A stretch of DNA of 64,000 nucleotides, taken from Membranipora membranacea (lineage: Eukaryota > Bryozoa > Gymnolaemata > Cheilostomatida > Membraniporidae). The translations under genes and the position numbers were made by a program. The notes beneath the pieces are model-generated. The model was not told where the DNA came from and ran no database searches. It worked only from the letters and a program-made list of their open reading frames with translations. Below are positions 25,501 to 33,826 of this stretch, piece after piece; the first letter of the stretch is position 1, and each line of letters starts with the position of its first letter. Location of the stretch: positions 22,170,162 to 22,234,161 of the forward strand of contig OU612067.1 in the NCBI GenBank assembly GCA_914767715.1, written 5' to 3'.

Positions 25501-28500
25501 GGGAGATGTAGTGATAGAACATCACGTGATTGTGTATGAGGTCATCATAAGAAGGTGAAGGACAAATACGGAAGGAAGGCAGTCTATGTGCAGAGCCTGA
25601 AGGTGCAACTTGTAACTGGAGATTACCTGAGAAGTACAGCTGAACTAGGATCAAGCCTACTCTTACTAAGGTAATACCATTACTCACATAGTACTCTACA
25701 ATAGTCAACAGATGGTGGTTCTTCGAATGAGAAGTTATCACATCATCAGCACATGCCACATATTAAACCATTTTTTTGATCTCAGCTCGTTTGCTGCCGT
25801 TGAGTATTGAAGAATGAATACATACCATTGGGACTTGTTCAGACAACTTATTATCTAGTATCTGTAGAACATCAGTGATGGGCATATAGGAGCCATTGCA
25901 GCCATACAGCATTCCGGCTTTTCCATGGGTCATGATGGAGATGACAAGAAGGGAGATTCCTTGGGATGGAAGCTCATCGATTCTGTGACGCAGATCTAAT
26001 GCACTTTTCCATTCTATCTTCTGAGTCTTGCATCCTGCTGTGACTAGGCTTTCAGCCATCTTATTAGCTTCATCTTCAGCATCAGGTCTATTCTCGGTGT
26101 TGAAAAGCACAAGGCCGTACCTCTTCATGTGATCTTGATGATATGGTATGATGTACTGGTCACTCTGAACAAATAGTCGATTGATGTTATTAGCGCCTAG
26201 TGGATGCTTCTCTATGAGCTCCTTCAGTATCTGTGACTTGTCACCTGTGTAAAATTAAAATTCAAGTCAAAGAAATATAGACAACCTGCAGCTTTGCATT
26301 CTAGTGTATATATAGCATTTTACAATAGTAGATTTTAATATTTAAATGAGATATATATATGATTGTGACATATAAACTCATATTTAAGACGAGTGGTTGT
26401 CATCATAAGTATGCATTGATTGATGTACCCAAAAAATATCTCTGCTAGCTGTGTAATTTGGATACACATTAGAGTCATGTCAGTTTGTACAGAAGATTAT
26501 AGTTGTAGCACATGACCACTGAAATCAGATATAATGATAATCATAGCACATATATCACTTGAATCAAATTAGCAGACTTTTGTTAGAGGGCCATAGTTTG
26601 CTAGATCAAATTTTGTTCATTTGCTTGATTTTCAAGGTTCTCCCAATTATGGTCACACTGAGATGCTCACACATAATATGTATAATGTAATATATAAATG
26701 TAATACAACAAACTTTTAATGGATAAAAACTGATTAAACATGTATTTAGTTTTATAATTTTTAATTAAAATCAATTCGGAAACTTACTTGATAAGACAAG
26801 CTTTGATATGTAGTCTTGAAGCTCAGTATGACCAGCCTCTGTTATGCTTGAACCTAAAATATTCGCAAAATTTCATTGATGATAAAAATGAGTTTTCCAT
26901 GCACACAAAAAGCAGTGTCTGGGAGGGCTGCTGAAGAGAGGGTTCAAGGTAGGTAAGCAGCCGTAGTGCTTGGAACACAGGGAGATGGTGCTTCAAGTTC
27001 ATTTTATTAAAGCAATTTGCCTTTTCCATGTCAATAAAGATACTTTACACTATGATAATACATATTTTTATGACTTTAACATACATGGTTTCATGAGTGG
27101 TTGTGGAACAAGTCGGTTCTCTTTGTTCTGCACTTCCTTTCTGCAGACAAACTTCTCATATCCAGTATAGCTGGGAGCTAGTTCTCTAGAACTATCTGGA
27201 ACATCCAACTGGTACCAATCAGGATCAACAGCTGTTTGTGGGTCTAGGTTGTTAGTTAGTAGGCAGTGAGAACAGTAGAAGACAGTCTCATAACGAACTC
27301 CTTTCCAGACAGATTTGAGTTCGGTGGTGAGCTTTTTCAGGGTCAAAATCTGCTCTTCTCTTGCTTCACAGATTCTTTTCAGAGGTGTCAGAGTGATGAG
27401 AGTGACACGCTTTTCACCTGCATTGTGAAGGAGGTGTTCGATTATCCCATTACTCTTGGTCACAGTAGCACCATTCCCGCCTGCCTCTGGAAAGTTTGAA
27501 GGATTAGAGTTCATGTCTAGATAGGCGGCAGTGATGAGGGAGAAGATGTAGCTGGGTATGGGTAGACCGCGTAAATGAAGATCGACCTTCAACGGCATCA
27601 GTTGATTGTACACTTCAGGGGCTGTTATTGTTCGGCTGGCAAAATACGGTACAATGTATTTCTGATTGCTTATTGCAGCATTTGAACCGCATAGATGCAC
27701 AAGATGAAATGTTCTTAGGATTTCAATGGACACATCGGCAGGGAGTCGGGATTCTTGCTCTAAGAGGTGTAGAAGCAGAGGTGCATCCATCACTCCTGTG
27801 TCATTGAATGTGTCTATCATCTCTTTGTATCTGCTCTTTTCTATGGTTTTTCCGTCAACAAGAGAGAATGGAATAAATTTATCTAGCCTTTTGTACCAGG
27901 ATTCCTCCAGTGTGTGGTTGTATAGGACTTCTATCACACTTGTTATGACTTTTGAGCGATGGAATATAAAGTTTGATAGCTTGTCTAGTCTCCTGAACCA
28001 CATTATTTGACTTATTTCATGAAGATACTCGAGAGTGACATGTCCTTCATCATCAGGAAATTCTTTCTCTATTTCAGACAGGGTGAGCATGGGCTTGTCA
28101 GAGTGTTGGACTAGCTTCTGTAGTATTCGATACCAGCTACCGGGAATCTCAGTGATTAATCCTGCACCAGCTGCTATGATAGCATTTTTCAGCTTGTCGA
28201 TTTCAGGCTGTCCGGATGTCTTCGAGAAGTGATGGATGTCACAAGACCTTATCAGGACTTCTGAGGTGTTGGCGAAGCTGGTCATGGTAAAGATCGGGTT
28301 AGTGTCATTTTTCAAGTTCTGATTGACATTATTTTCTGCTTGGATTATACCTTGGCGCAATTTCTCAGTGACATTGAGCAGTTGTTGAGTTGTCTGCTCA
28401 ACCTTATCAGGTATACTGTCACAGTGAGTGAGGACTACTACAGGTCTCTTCAGTTGAGGACACGCAATGTAGAGGTGGGATAACCACTCAATACAAAGCT

Positions 28501-31500
28501 CTTGACAAGCAGATTTCTCACCTTTCTCTGAAGCTAATCTATCAAACTCAGCAATGTCTATCACTAGCAGCGGCACACATTTTCTCTTAAAAGTCAGTCT
28601 ATAGGAAAAGTGATGGATCTTCTGGCCTCCGAAGTCAGTAAAGAGTATTTTTGAATTCTCATCAGTCTCCACCTCGCTCATTTCAAAGACTTTAGTGGCA
28701 GCATCCAATTTCCCCTCATCAGAATCGCGTTGTGTCAGCACCCTTTTGTTTGCTTGCACACTGTTAACAAGGCTTGTTTTACCAGCTCTGCTTTTCCCTA
28801 TGACTGTGACAGGTATAAGTCTCTGATTACTGGCTTTCTCAATATGGAGGTCATGAATGTACTTTCTCACAGCTTTTACACCTTGCTTACAGACACCTAG
28901 TGGTGGAGACGTTAGAGAATCACAGTTATCACACTTTACTTTTTCTAATGTTGGGATACTGAACAAGCTCTCGGGGATGGTTGTGAGAGATCTGTTATAC
29001 TCGATATCCAAAGACTCCAGATTAATCAGCTGGCTGATGCTGCAAAAGAACAGAAGATAAAATGTATTGTGTGAGAAGGTAAAAGTGGTCATCTGGTAAT
29101 CATCTCATTCAGAGGGGATAATGCTGGGAAGAGAGGGATGTGGCAAAGTATGCTGAAATGTTGGCCAAGTAGAACCTTCATACAACTTATCAATAGTTAT
29201 GAAGTTGAAATGGACATAAGATCCTTTTAACTAACAAAATGAAAATGCTCCAATTCAATTTCAATGGCAATCGAGAATAATATTGATGAATGCATACGAA
29301 TGTTTATATACGTGTTTCTGTAATATTCATCAAGACTAGACGATATTAGACTTCATTAACTTCAACCTCAAAAACATTTCTGAGATAAACTCATCCTTGA
29401 CTTAATATTATCTTTTTTTTTTCTTTTTTTTAGCTTTTATTGCACTAAAATAATATACTAAGATGGTTATTTAAAAAATATAAATGGTTATAAAAGGCAA
29501 AGGGACAGTCAGATAGCCAGTCAAAGGCTAGCGTGAAGGCTGCCCAGCTCAAGATTTCCTCCCCTACCGCAGGACCCCACCGAAAAGGCGGGGAAGCATG
29601 CCAAACCGGAGCCGGCCTAGGCCGCTGCCCACAGCCGTCCAGCAAGACCTGCCGCGGCAACAGGCAGAGAAGCGGCCTCCCATCCCAATAGGTACCTGTT
29701 GTATAGTTCTATACCACTACACAACAAGGACCTTCCACCTCTATTGTTGTTGGTTTTAATTGGTTTGAGTTTAGTTGATCGCGTATGATAATTGTGAGAT
29801 TTTGAAAATTCATCTAGTTTTTCAGGACTATAAGTTTTTAAAAGCAATTTTAGTATAGAATATTTGAATAGCATATCGATCGGCATAATTTTCAATTTTT
29901 TAAAATATGTTGTGACATGAGAATTTGGTTTAATTTTGAGTATGACCATTAGGCTTGCTTTTTGAATGATTAAAACACGTTTTAAATCTGTTTTGTTTCC
30001 ATGTCCCAAAATCTCTAGACCATATAATAAATGAGGATAAAAGAATGTATAATATATGTCAATAAGAGTTTTTTGGTCTAGGTAAGGCTATGGCACGCAT
30101 CATGAACAAACACAAATTCAGTTTTCTAACAAGTTCAGCTATGTGTTTGGAGAATGAGATATTGCTGTCTAAAGTTATTCAAAGAAATTGTGTATCCGGT
30201 TTAATTTGAAGAGGAATGTTGTTTAAATTGAGGGAAAAATCATTAAAATTAAGTTTTTTGTTTGATGCTCTAAAAATTATCTGAATAGTTTTATCATAAT
30301 TTATAATCAACTTATTTGCAAGACACCAGTTTTTTATGTTAGTAAGTTCAATTTTCATTTTGGATGGCTCTGTGAAGAATATGTTTGTATCATCAGCAAA
30401 TAAAATGTATTTCAAGCTTGGTGATGCCTTCAACAGATCATTGATAAAAATTAAAAATAGCAGAGGGCCTAAGACCGATCCTTGGGGTACACCATTTTTT
30501 AGGGTTAAAAAAGAGGATTTTGCATCATTGATTTGAACAAATTGTTTTCTGTTTGATATATAACACTTCATGAAGTCTTTTGAATTTTCTGTAAAATTGC
30601 AAAGAGTAAGTTTTTGTATTAAAATATCATGGTCAATGGTGTCAAAAGCTTTAGAAAAGTCTAAAAATATACCCTGAGTGATTTTGCTAGAATTAAAATT
30701 TATATATAAATCTTCCATCAACTTATATATGGCACCCGTAGCATTTCTTCCTTTCCTAAAACCGAATTGGCTGTCAGTAAAAATGTGATTTGTTTAAAAA
30801 AATTCATTAATCTGTGCAGCTAAAATCTTCTCCAAAATCTTGGATATGACACTGAGTATTGAAATAGGACGGTAGTTTGAGCAATTTGTTGGATGACCTT
30901 TTTTATGAAGTGGTTTAACACAGGCAACTTTAAGTAGGTCTGAGAAACAAGAGTTTTGAATTGATAGATTTACTAAATAGGCTAGTACTGGAGCAAGGCT
31001 ATATTTGTTGTCTTTTAAAGCTTGGATGGGTATTTTGTCATACCCAGCTGATTTTTAATGGAAAGGCTTTTTAAAATATCAATTATTTCTTGAACCCCAA
31101 TTAGGTGAAAATTTTGGATGTAGGGGATTTGGATGGTCAAAATACTGTCTAAAATCTGTTTTAGAAGCAGGCAGTGCCACTGACTAGTTAGAACCAATAT
31201 TTGTGAATAAGTTATTAAATATTTCTGAAACTGCTTTTGGGTCATCAATTAATTGTTGGTGGTCATCTTTAAGAGCTATACAACTAGTCTCTGTCTTTTT
31301 GCTTTGATTAAGCAGACTTATGATAAAACGCCATTTTTCATTTTGGTTGCCCTTACATTTTGAAAACTGTAATTTAAAATAATTGCGCTTGGCTTCTTTG
31401 ATACATGATGTTACGAAATTGCGGAAATTTATATAATGTTCTTGCACATTTTTGTTAAAAGGCTGATATTTTGCTTTATCATGTAGTTCAGTGCGCTTTT

Positions 31501-33650
31501 TGGTCAAATGAAATAGCTCAGGTGTCATCCATTCTTTTTGGAAGGCTTTTCTTGATGATTTACCGCTTTTAATTTTAAAGCTTTTACTTGAACTTTCAAT
31601 AGCCTGGGTCATAGTGTTTTGAAATTTATTCAAAGCTAGATTTGTATCAGTTCAATGTAAACAGACTCCCACTCACAATTTTCTAAATTATCTCTTAAAA
31701 GCTGGTAATCGATCTTTTGAAATGTAGCATTACTGCTAGCAATTTTATTGTTTTCAGAATGTTGCATATATGAGAAAGCCAAACACACAGGCAGATGGTC
31801 TGCAATCCGGTAATTCATGGTGAAAGACCTAATGTTTTGTTTAAAATTTTTTATTAAGATGTGGCCGAGGATACTTGTCTTGTGTTTGCCAAAGCGAGCC
31901 GGAGTAGAAATAGTATTAAAATGACCATTTTTTCCAATCAAATCAAGATAATTGTAGGAAAATTTATCCAAAGGGTTTTCATAGTTAATATCAATATTAA
32001 TATCCCCAACAACAACAGGGCTAGATGGGAGGGAAGGCAGCAGCTCTGCCAAATCACCAACTGTAAGTATTTAAATAATTATAGTGCATGGATTCGAGGA
32101 AGAGACAGTGAATATCAACTTTCTGTACACTGCTGGAATGCTGCATAGCTACTGATCAGTAACAGCTCATAAAAATGTGATTGGATGACGTTGTGTCATT
32201 TCATCGAAGAAATGAGGCCAAAAAGGCTGTTGTTACCAAAGTAGGTGGCTGAGCTGATATGATTGCTGTATATTTCAAAACAGGTTATATTTATCTTAGA
32301 GATATAGTTTATCCTAAATCTAGGTTGAAAATAATATGTGATGGGCCTAAAGTGGTGTTTTATGTCACGTAGTTATGCGAGTGTTCTTTTAAATTTGATG
32401 ATTTAATGTGAAATTTTTATGCTACGATTTGAGACAGATCGGATAATTTTTGCTGTTTCCCACAGAAGTGCTGTTTGAATGATGCGTAACAATAAATTAT
32501 CAAGATCATCAAGAGTAGATAAATTTTGCCTCATTTTTACATAAAGCCAAACATGCTGTCAAAAGGGCCATTACAAAGTCTAGACATTTTTCAAAAAAGA
32601 AATTTGTCTGGCCTAAATAATGGTCCTTTTGACAGGATGTTTTGCACTATGGAAAAATGACGCCAAATATATCTACATTCGATAGTCTGTGCTGATCTTG
32701 AATATTTACACTGCCAAACTTGGAAGAGCATCAATTTAACGGTGAAGATTGTTGTCAATAAATGTTAAGAAAAAATCGTTATACTGCTGAAAATTTGTGT
32801 GTGGGTCATTCAAACAGCGCTACAGTCGATAATAGCGAAAAATTGGCTCTTACTTATTCGGTCTGTCTCAAATTGTTGCTTAAAATTTCACATTATTGAT
32901 CATCAAATTTCAAAAACCGTGTGATGAAAAATGCCGCATTAGGCTCATCATATATTATTTTCAACCAAAAATTGGGATGGACTATATCACTTAGAAAAAA
33001 TATGACCTGTTTTGAATTTTTTTTTTAAGCTCAGCCATCCACATTGCTAAAATCACCGTTTACAACTTCATATTTTCGTAATGAATAGTAAGACTAATAA
33101 TGAGAAGAAAACTCACTGTCGCAACTTAAAATAAATCATGGTGGTAATGACTTATTCAAACTTATATTCCAATTTTATCATAAATAAGCTGCATACTTAT
33201 AATGGATAAAAACCCACCTTTCTGGTAATGCTGATAGATCACAGTGCCACGCCCTTATCACCTTCAATGACCTCATCATACCTATACTATCAGGTAATGT
33301 GTGTAGGTTCTTATTAGCTGACACACTTAACTCCTCTAGAGCATTCAGTGTGCCGATACTATAATATATAAAGATAAGTAAGACTAACAATGAGAAGAAA
33401 ACTCACTGTCGCAACTTAAAATAAATCATGATGGTCAAGATTTATTTTAAACTTATATTCCAATTTTATCATAAATAAGCTGCATACTTATAATGTATAA
33501 ATTACCCACCTTTCTGGTAATGTTGATAGATCACAGTCTGACACAACTAAGACCTTCAGTGACCTCATCATACCAATACTATCAGGTAATGTGTGTAGAT
33601 TCTTATTACCTGACACATTTAACGTCTCTAGAGCAGTCAGTGAGCCAATA
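19507..33650 (-). CDS. LRR-ROC-COR-caspase protein, copy A
   Basis: Exons from the 5' side: LRR exons 33510-33650 and 33218-33358 (141 bp each), ROCO exon 27085-29039, 26788-26853, 25826-26244 and 19507-19935 (stop). All junctions keep frame. The large exon ends a leucine-rich repeat and then encodes a ROC GTPase (P-loop [19 protein letters not shown]) and a COR domain with [11 protein letters not shown]. The last two exons form a caspase fold: His in SIMTHGKAG (codon 25925-25927) and Cys in IIQACQN (codon 19915-19917), then a p10-like segment. A third LRR exon is cut off at 33803-33826 by another element, so the 5' end is missing. The intron 19936-25825 is swollen by an LTR element. Probably a 5'-truncated paralogue of copy B; whether it is expressed cannot be judged. 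Confidence 0.85.
20025..20029. repeat. Target-site duplication ATAGT (left)
   Basis: The five bases atagt flank the left LTR here and recur directly after the right LTR at 25701-25705. The duplicate gene copy has a single atagt at 39022-39026. Confidence 0.95.
20030..20223 (+). repeat. 5' LTR (194 bp)
   Basis: Begins TGTAGTGATAG and ends ACTCTACA, the usual TG…CA ends. It is identical to the 3' LTR at 25507-25700 except for one base by eye (aaatatgg here, aaatacgg there). One difference in 194 bp indicates a young insertion. Confidence 0.95.
20224..20241 (+). promoter_or_regulatory. Primer-binding site
   Basis: TGGTGCCAGAAGTC begins immediately after the 5' LTR, as expected for annealing to the CCA end of a tRNA. 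It most resembles a tRNA-Leu 3' end (TGGTGTCAG…), but the assignment is tentative. Confidence 0.7.
20397..21254 (+). CDS. Gag of LTR retrotransposon
   Basis: 285 residues. The N-terminal two thirds are a helical capsid-like region with the retrotransposon-gag pattern (ARAKF-like segment near YERAKFNTMKQGEKSIHQY, about residues 100-120, and VGVRDSKLREYL near 150). The C-terminus has two zinc knuckles: C-x2-C-x4-H-x4-C at PCKFCLKSFHRGKNC and a variant C-x2-C-x4-H-x6-C after it. It packages element RNA. The stop is TGA at 21252-21254, followed by CTAG. Pol continues in the same frame with no further stop, so readthrough probably makes a Gag-Pol fusion. Confidence 0.92.
   Translation: MAEGLKDDKFCKRIDFSSGNLSAAWKTFKMQFDIYKIAKKYAAMSEPEQISNMLVQMGNESVPIYAQFEYDESVENKKETLANTIRMFDNYFEPVKNVIYERAKFNTMKQGEKSIHQYIVELQNQADQCEYGTVKGDLVRDRIVVGVRDSKLREYLIDLDDLDLHKCIQKAKQWVSNHQQTSKFSEGNDENIDYVSSRQDYKKKAEYSSAAYPSADSPCKFCLKSFHRGKNCPAKHTMCKVCSEKGHWAKSVVCKKKGKSISELNSRMTDHLVEETDCLFLADDL
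21255..24062 (+). CDS. Pol of LTR retrotransposon (protease, RT, RNase H, integrase)
   Basis: Open from the codon after the gag TGA. The first methionine is only at 21390, inside the protease domain, so translation by readthrough fits better than independent initiation. Protease: VDSGAAVTAIP just before 21390. Reverse transcriptase: LPFGISSAPEIFQR and QIDDILICG (the catalytic Asp pair). RNase H: TNASSYGLGA, where the family's first catalytic Asp is Asn; ETDHKPL follows. Integrase: an HHCC finger (HKGH…CTSC) with about seven fewer residues between its halves than usual, then Asp, Asp and Glu in AADVC, VTDNATYF and NGEAERAV. The ORF stops at 24060-24062, where another frame carries on. Confidence 0.93.
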   Translation, partial: LDTVTETDSAWFSEITVNNNKKINFKVDSGAAVTAIPAELNRELRMKLTPTNKKLRAAGNQLLQVAGKAIVSLKTKHSEVEETIFFVNGLVTPLLGKPTIKKLNLIKFINSVSENTWVDRFPKLFTGLGSMKTSVNITLREDAIPFAQAVPRRIAAARRGPLKKELDRMESLGVIQKIKAPTKWCAPCIVVPKKNQSIRVCIDFTRLNQAVLREYYPLPTTEETLSALGSAKIFSQLDANSGYWQLRLSEQAQKLTTFITPFGKYFCRRLPFGISSAPEIFQREMLKVLEGLEGVICQIDDILICGETQEEHDARSEAVIQRLSTAGITLNPDKCVFSKPEVKFLGHIINNEGIHVDPEKTKAITEFAAPKNRKELRRFFGIVNYIGKFTATLAEDTSALRQLLQKDREWIWNAEQQSQFEELKRKLARAPTLTPYQLEAETLLSTNASSYGLGAAILQKVEGSWEPVAFASRSMNPAETRYAQIVKEALAICWGCEKFHYYLAGKKFRIETDHKPLISVLGDKELARLPIRVQRFRLRMMAYTYSISYTPGEKLVLADALSRAPLPGGMDSESTNELVVSEIADSLPISQRRRDRIKAAILADEESTILLQYIREGWPVYVKVNPMVQKYFTFKDFLTEIDGVIYYWDRVYIPRMEQDKVLEDIHKGHQGATELVWWPGMTAEIRELVKMCTSCIPFRNVAREPIAQTPLPDRTWWRLAADVCEKDSIQYLVLVDFYSRYIVARRIEDCEAKTIIRQLEDVFCMLGIPHSLVTDNATYFKGEIFQKFLTKWDVVHITSAPHRGQSNGEAERAVQTVKGFLNKNINLQAALCSYRDTPLENGYSPAMLNSMGINNFRSVDVNRFKSKDTAIKSRLATNYNKRFAVRERSPLRLLQQVRVVDGTKRKPQIAIVVGTNGREVLLEHKSPRSLIPQHL
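24029..24571 (+). CDS. C-terminal tail of Pol in another frame (Ala-Val-Pro repeats)
   Basis: Open without a stop from before the end of pol to TAG at 24569-24571. The upstream part (KVPDPTTLIVSENRREG) reads like a natural continuation of pol, so a one-base indel near 24028 or programmed frameshifting separates them. The rest is low-complexity, with repeated GAVAP and AVAS blocks, then KVAIA-type repeats with Gln/Ser, and a basic end (RSRSNRPIRAPKRYDEEY). Function unknown; it could be a nucleic-acid-binding or targeting tail. Confidence 0.65.
   Translation: MTKVPDPTTLIVSENRREGQELIPPPSAVQVAVASDNLAGAYASPPVTEAVASERYEHQSPVGTVAPTPVTGALAPEQVAGAVAPLQSKGAVAPLQQVYGAVASPPVTEAVASSSLGASAPEVGRKCKVAIAANQSKVAIATKQSKVAFAANQYAGAIAPIKRSRSNRPIRAPKRYDEEY
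24658..25269 (+). CDS. SGNH/GDSL-hydrolase-like ORF in the env position
   Basis: About 203 residues from ATG at 24658. The N-terminus FIVLGNSLVRRL resembles block I of SGNH hydrolases (G-D-S-L) with Asp replaced by Asn and the candidate nucleophile Ser kept. Near the C-terminus LRDGLHVTQQ matches block V, where the catalytic Asp and His lie two residues apart. An Asn-bearing middle block was not clearly placed. The ATG directly follows tttacag, a good splice acceptor, so the ORF may be made from a spliced RNA as env genes are. No signal peptide or membrane segment. It could have esterase activity or be a DNA/RNA-binding relic of that fold. Confidence 0.6.
   Translation: MNSRTFIVLGNSLVRRLTIPDVEVISINGLDWEGARKYMIDNRRLFIDKHVYILVGPLRFTSLHRSRREVAFCGHNLHTVHQLFAPFYNELSFLHISPVVCPLFPMNFTMYNGLTARRPIMTSFYNDWNAKIRGQVATENRHIMRFNTKYNVLAPCLNNRIFHRKKQHYAFRDRYLRDGLHVTQQILDEWAVEFQRVILKYTT
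25497..25506 (+). promoter_or_regulatory. Polypurine tract
   Basis: The purine run aaaggggaga lies immediately before the 3' LTR, the expected primer site for plus-strand synthesis. Confidence 0.9.
25507..25700 (+). repeat. 3' LTR (194 bp)
   Basis: Same length and ends as the 5' LTR, one mismatch. Followed directly by the atagt target duplication (25701-25705). Confidence 0.95.
29410..32058 (-). mobile_element. Decayed, 5'-truncated LINE
   Basis: Minus strand. 31636-32058 encodes the end of an APE-type endonuclease (VVVGDINIDI and the ADHLPV catalytic His motif). 31184-31633 is the linker. 30179-30721 is reverse transcriptase (LDFSKAFDTIDHDIL, NGVPQGSVLGPLLF, FADDTN). 29617-30009 is the C-terminal region. 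Stops and frame changes separate the blocks, so it is dead. An A-rich tail shows as a T run at 29410-29430. The motifs are those of CR1/Jockey-like non-LTR elements. It lies in the intron between the ROCO exon and the LRR exons of copy A and is absent from copy B. Confidence 0.85.
32215..33060. mobile_element. Large foldback element
   Basis: The left arm (from about 32240, ggtggctgagct) and right arm (to about 33050, agctcagccatcc) are diverged reverse complements over roughly 350-400 bp each. They share aaaacaggt, ttgaaaataatat, atttgatgat, gtgaaattt and gagacaga. The centre near 32,600-32,640 has an inner hairpin (ctgtcaaaagggccatta / taatggtccttttgacag). No protein coding capacity. Confidence 0.75.
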
Positions 33651-33826
33651 CTATAATATGTATAAAGATAGGTGAGACTAACAATGAGAAGAAAACTCAC
33701 TGTCGCAACTTAAAATAAATCATGGTGGTAATGACTTATTCAAACTTATATTCAAATTTTACCATAAATAAGCTGCATACTTATTATGGCTAAATTACCC
33801 ACCTTTCTGGTAATGTTGATAGATCA
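33063..33826 (-). repeat. LRR exon array, copy A (two full units and one cut)
   Basis: Three ~293-bp units. Exons at 33218-33358 and 33510-33650, plus the 3' end of a third at 33803-33826. Each exon gives two LRRs built on [16 protein letters not shown] and DLSALPER. The third stops after 24 bp where the sequence switches to aggagttaaagacaagg, the start of an unrelated element also present at 47361. Confidence 0.9.

Larger units (their letters stand above)
20030..25700 (+). mobile_element. Ty3/Gypsy-type LTR retrotransposon
   Basis: A complete 5.67-kb element: LTRs, primer-binding site, gag, pol in the order protease, reverse transcriptase, RNase H, integrase (Ty3/Gypsy order), an additional ORF, polypurine tract and 5-bp target duplication. 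It sits antisense inside the last intron of the copy A ROCO-caspase gene. The LTRs differ at one position. Gag and pol share a frame and are separated by one TGA. The 3' part has a frame change before an Ala/Val/Pro repeat tail. RNase H has a Asp-to-Asn change, so autonomous activity is doubtful. Confidence 0.95.
18850..29215 (-). repeat. Segmental duplication, copy A (3' UTR, caspase and ROCO exons)
   Basis: Matches 37855-42450 in the same orientation at high identity, exons, introns and 3' flank included, starting at tttccagataaatt. The main difference is the LTR retrotransposon at 20030-25700 with its target duplication, present only here. Intron sequence is more diverged (26.3-26.8 kb versus 39.6-40.0 kb). 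Confidence 0.92.
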
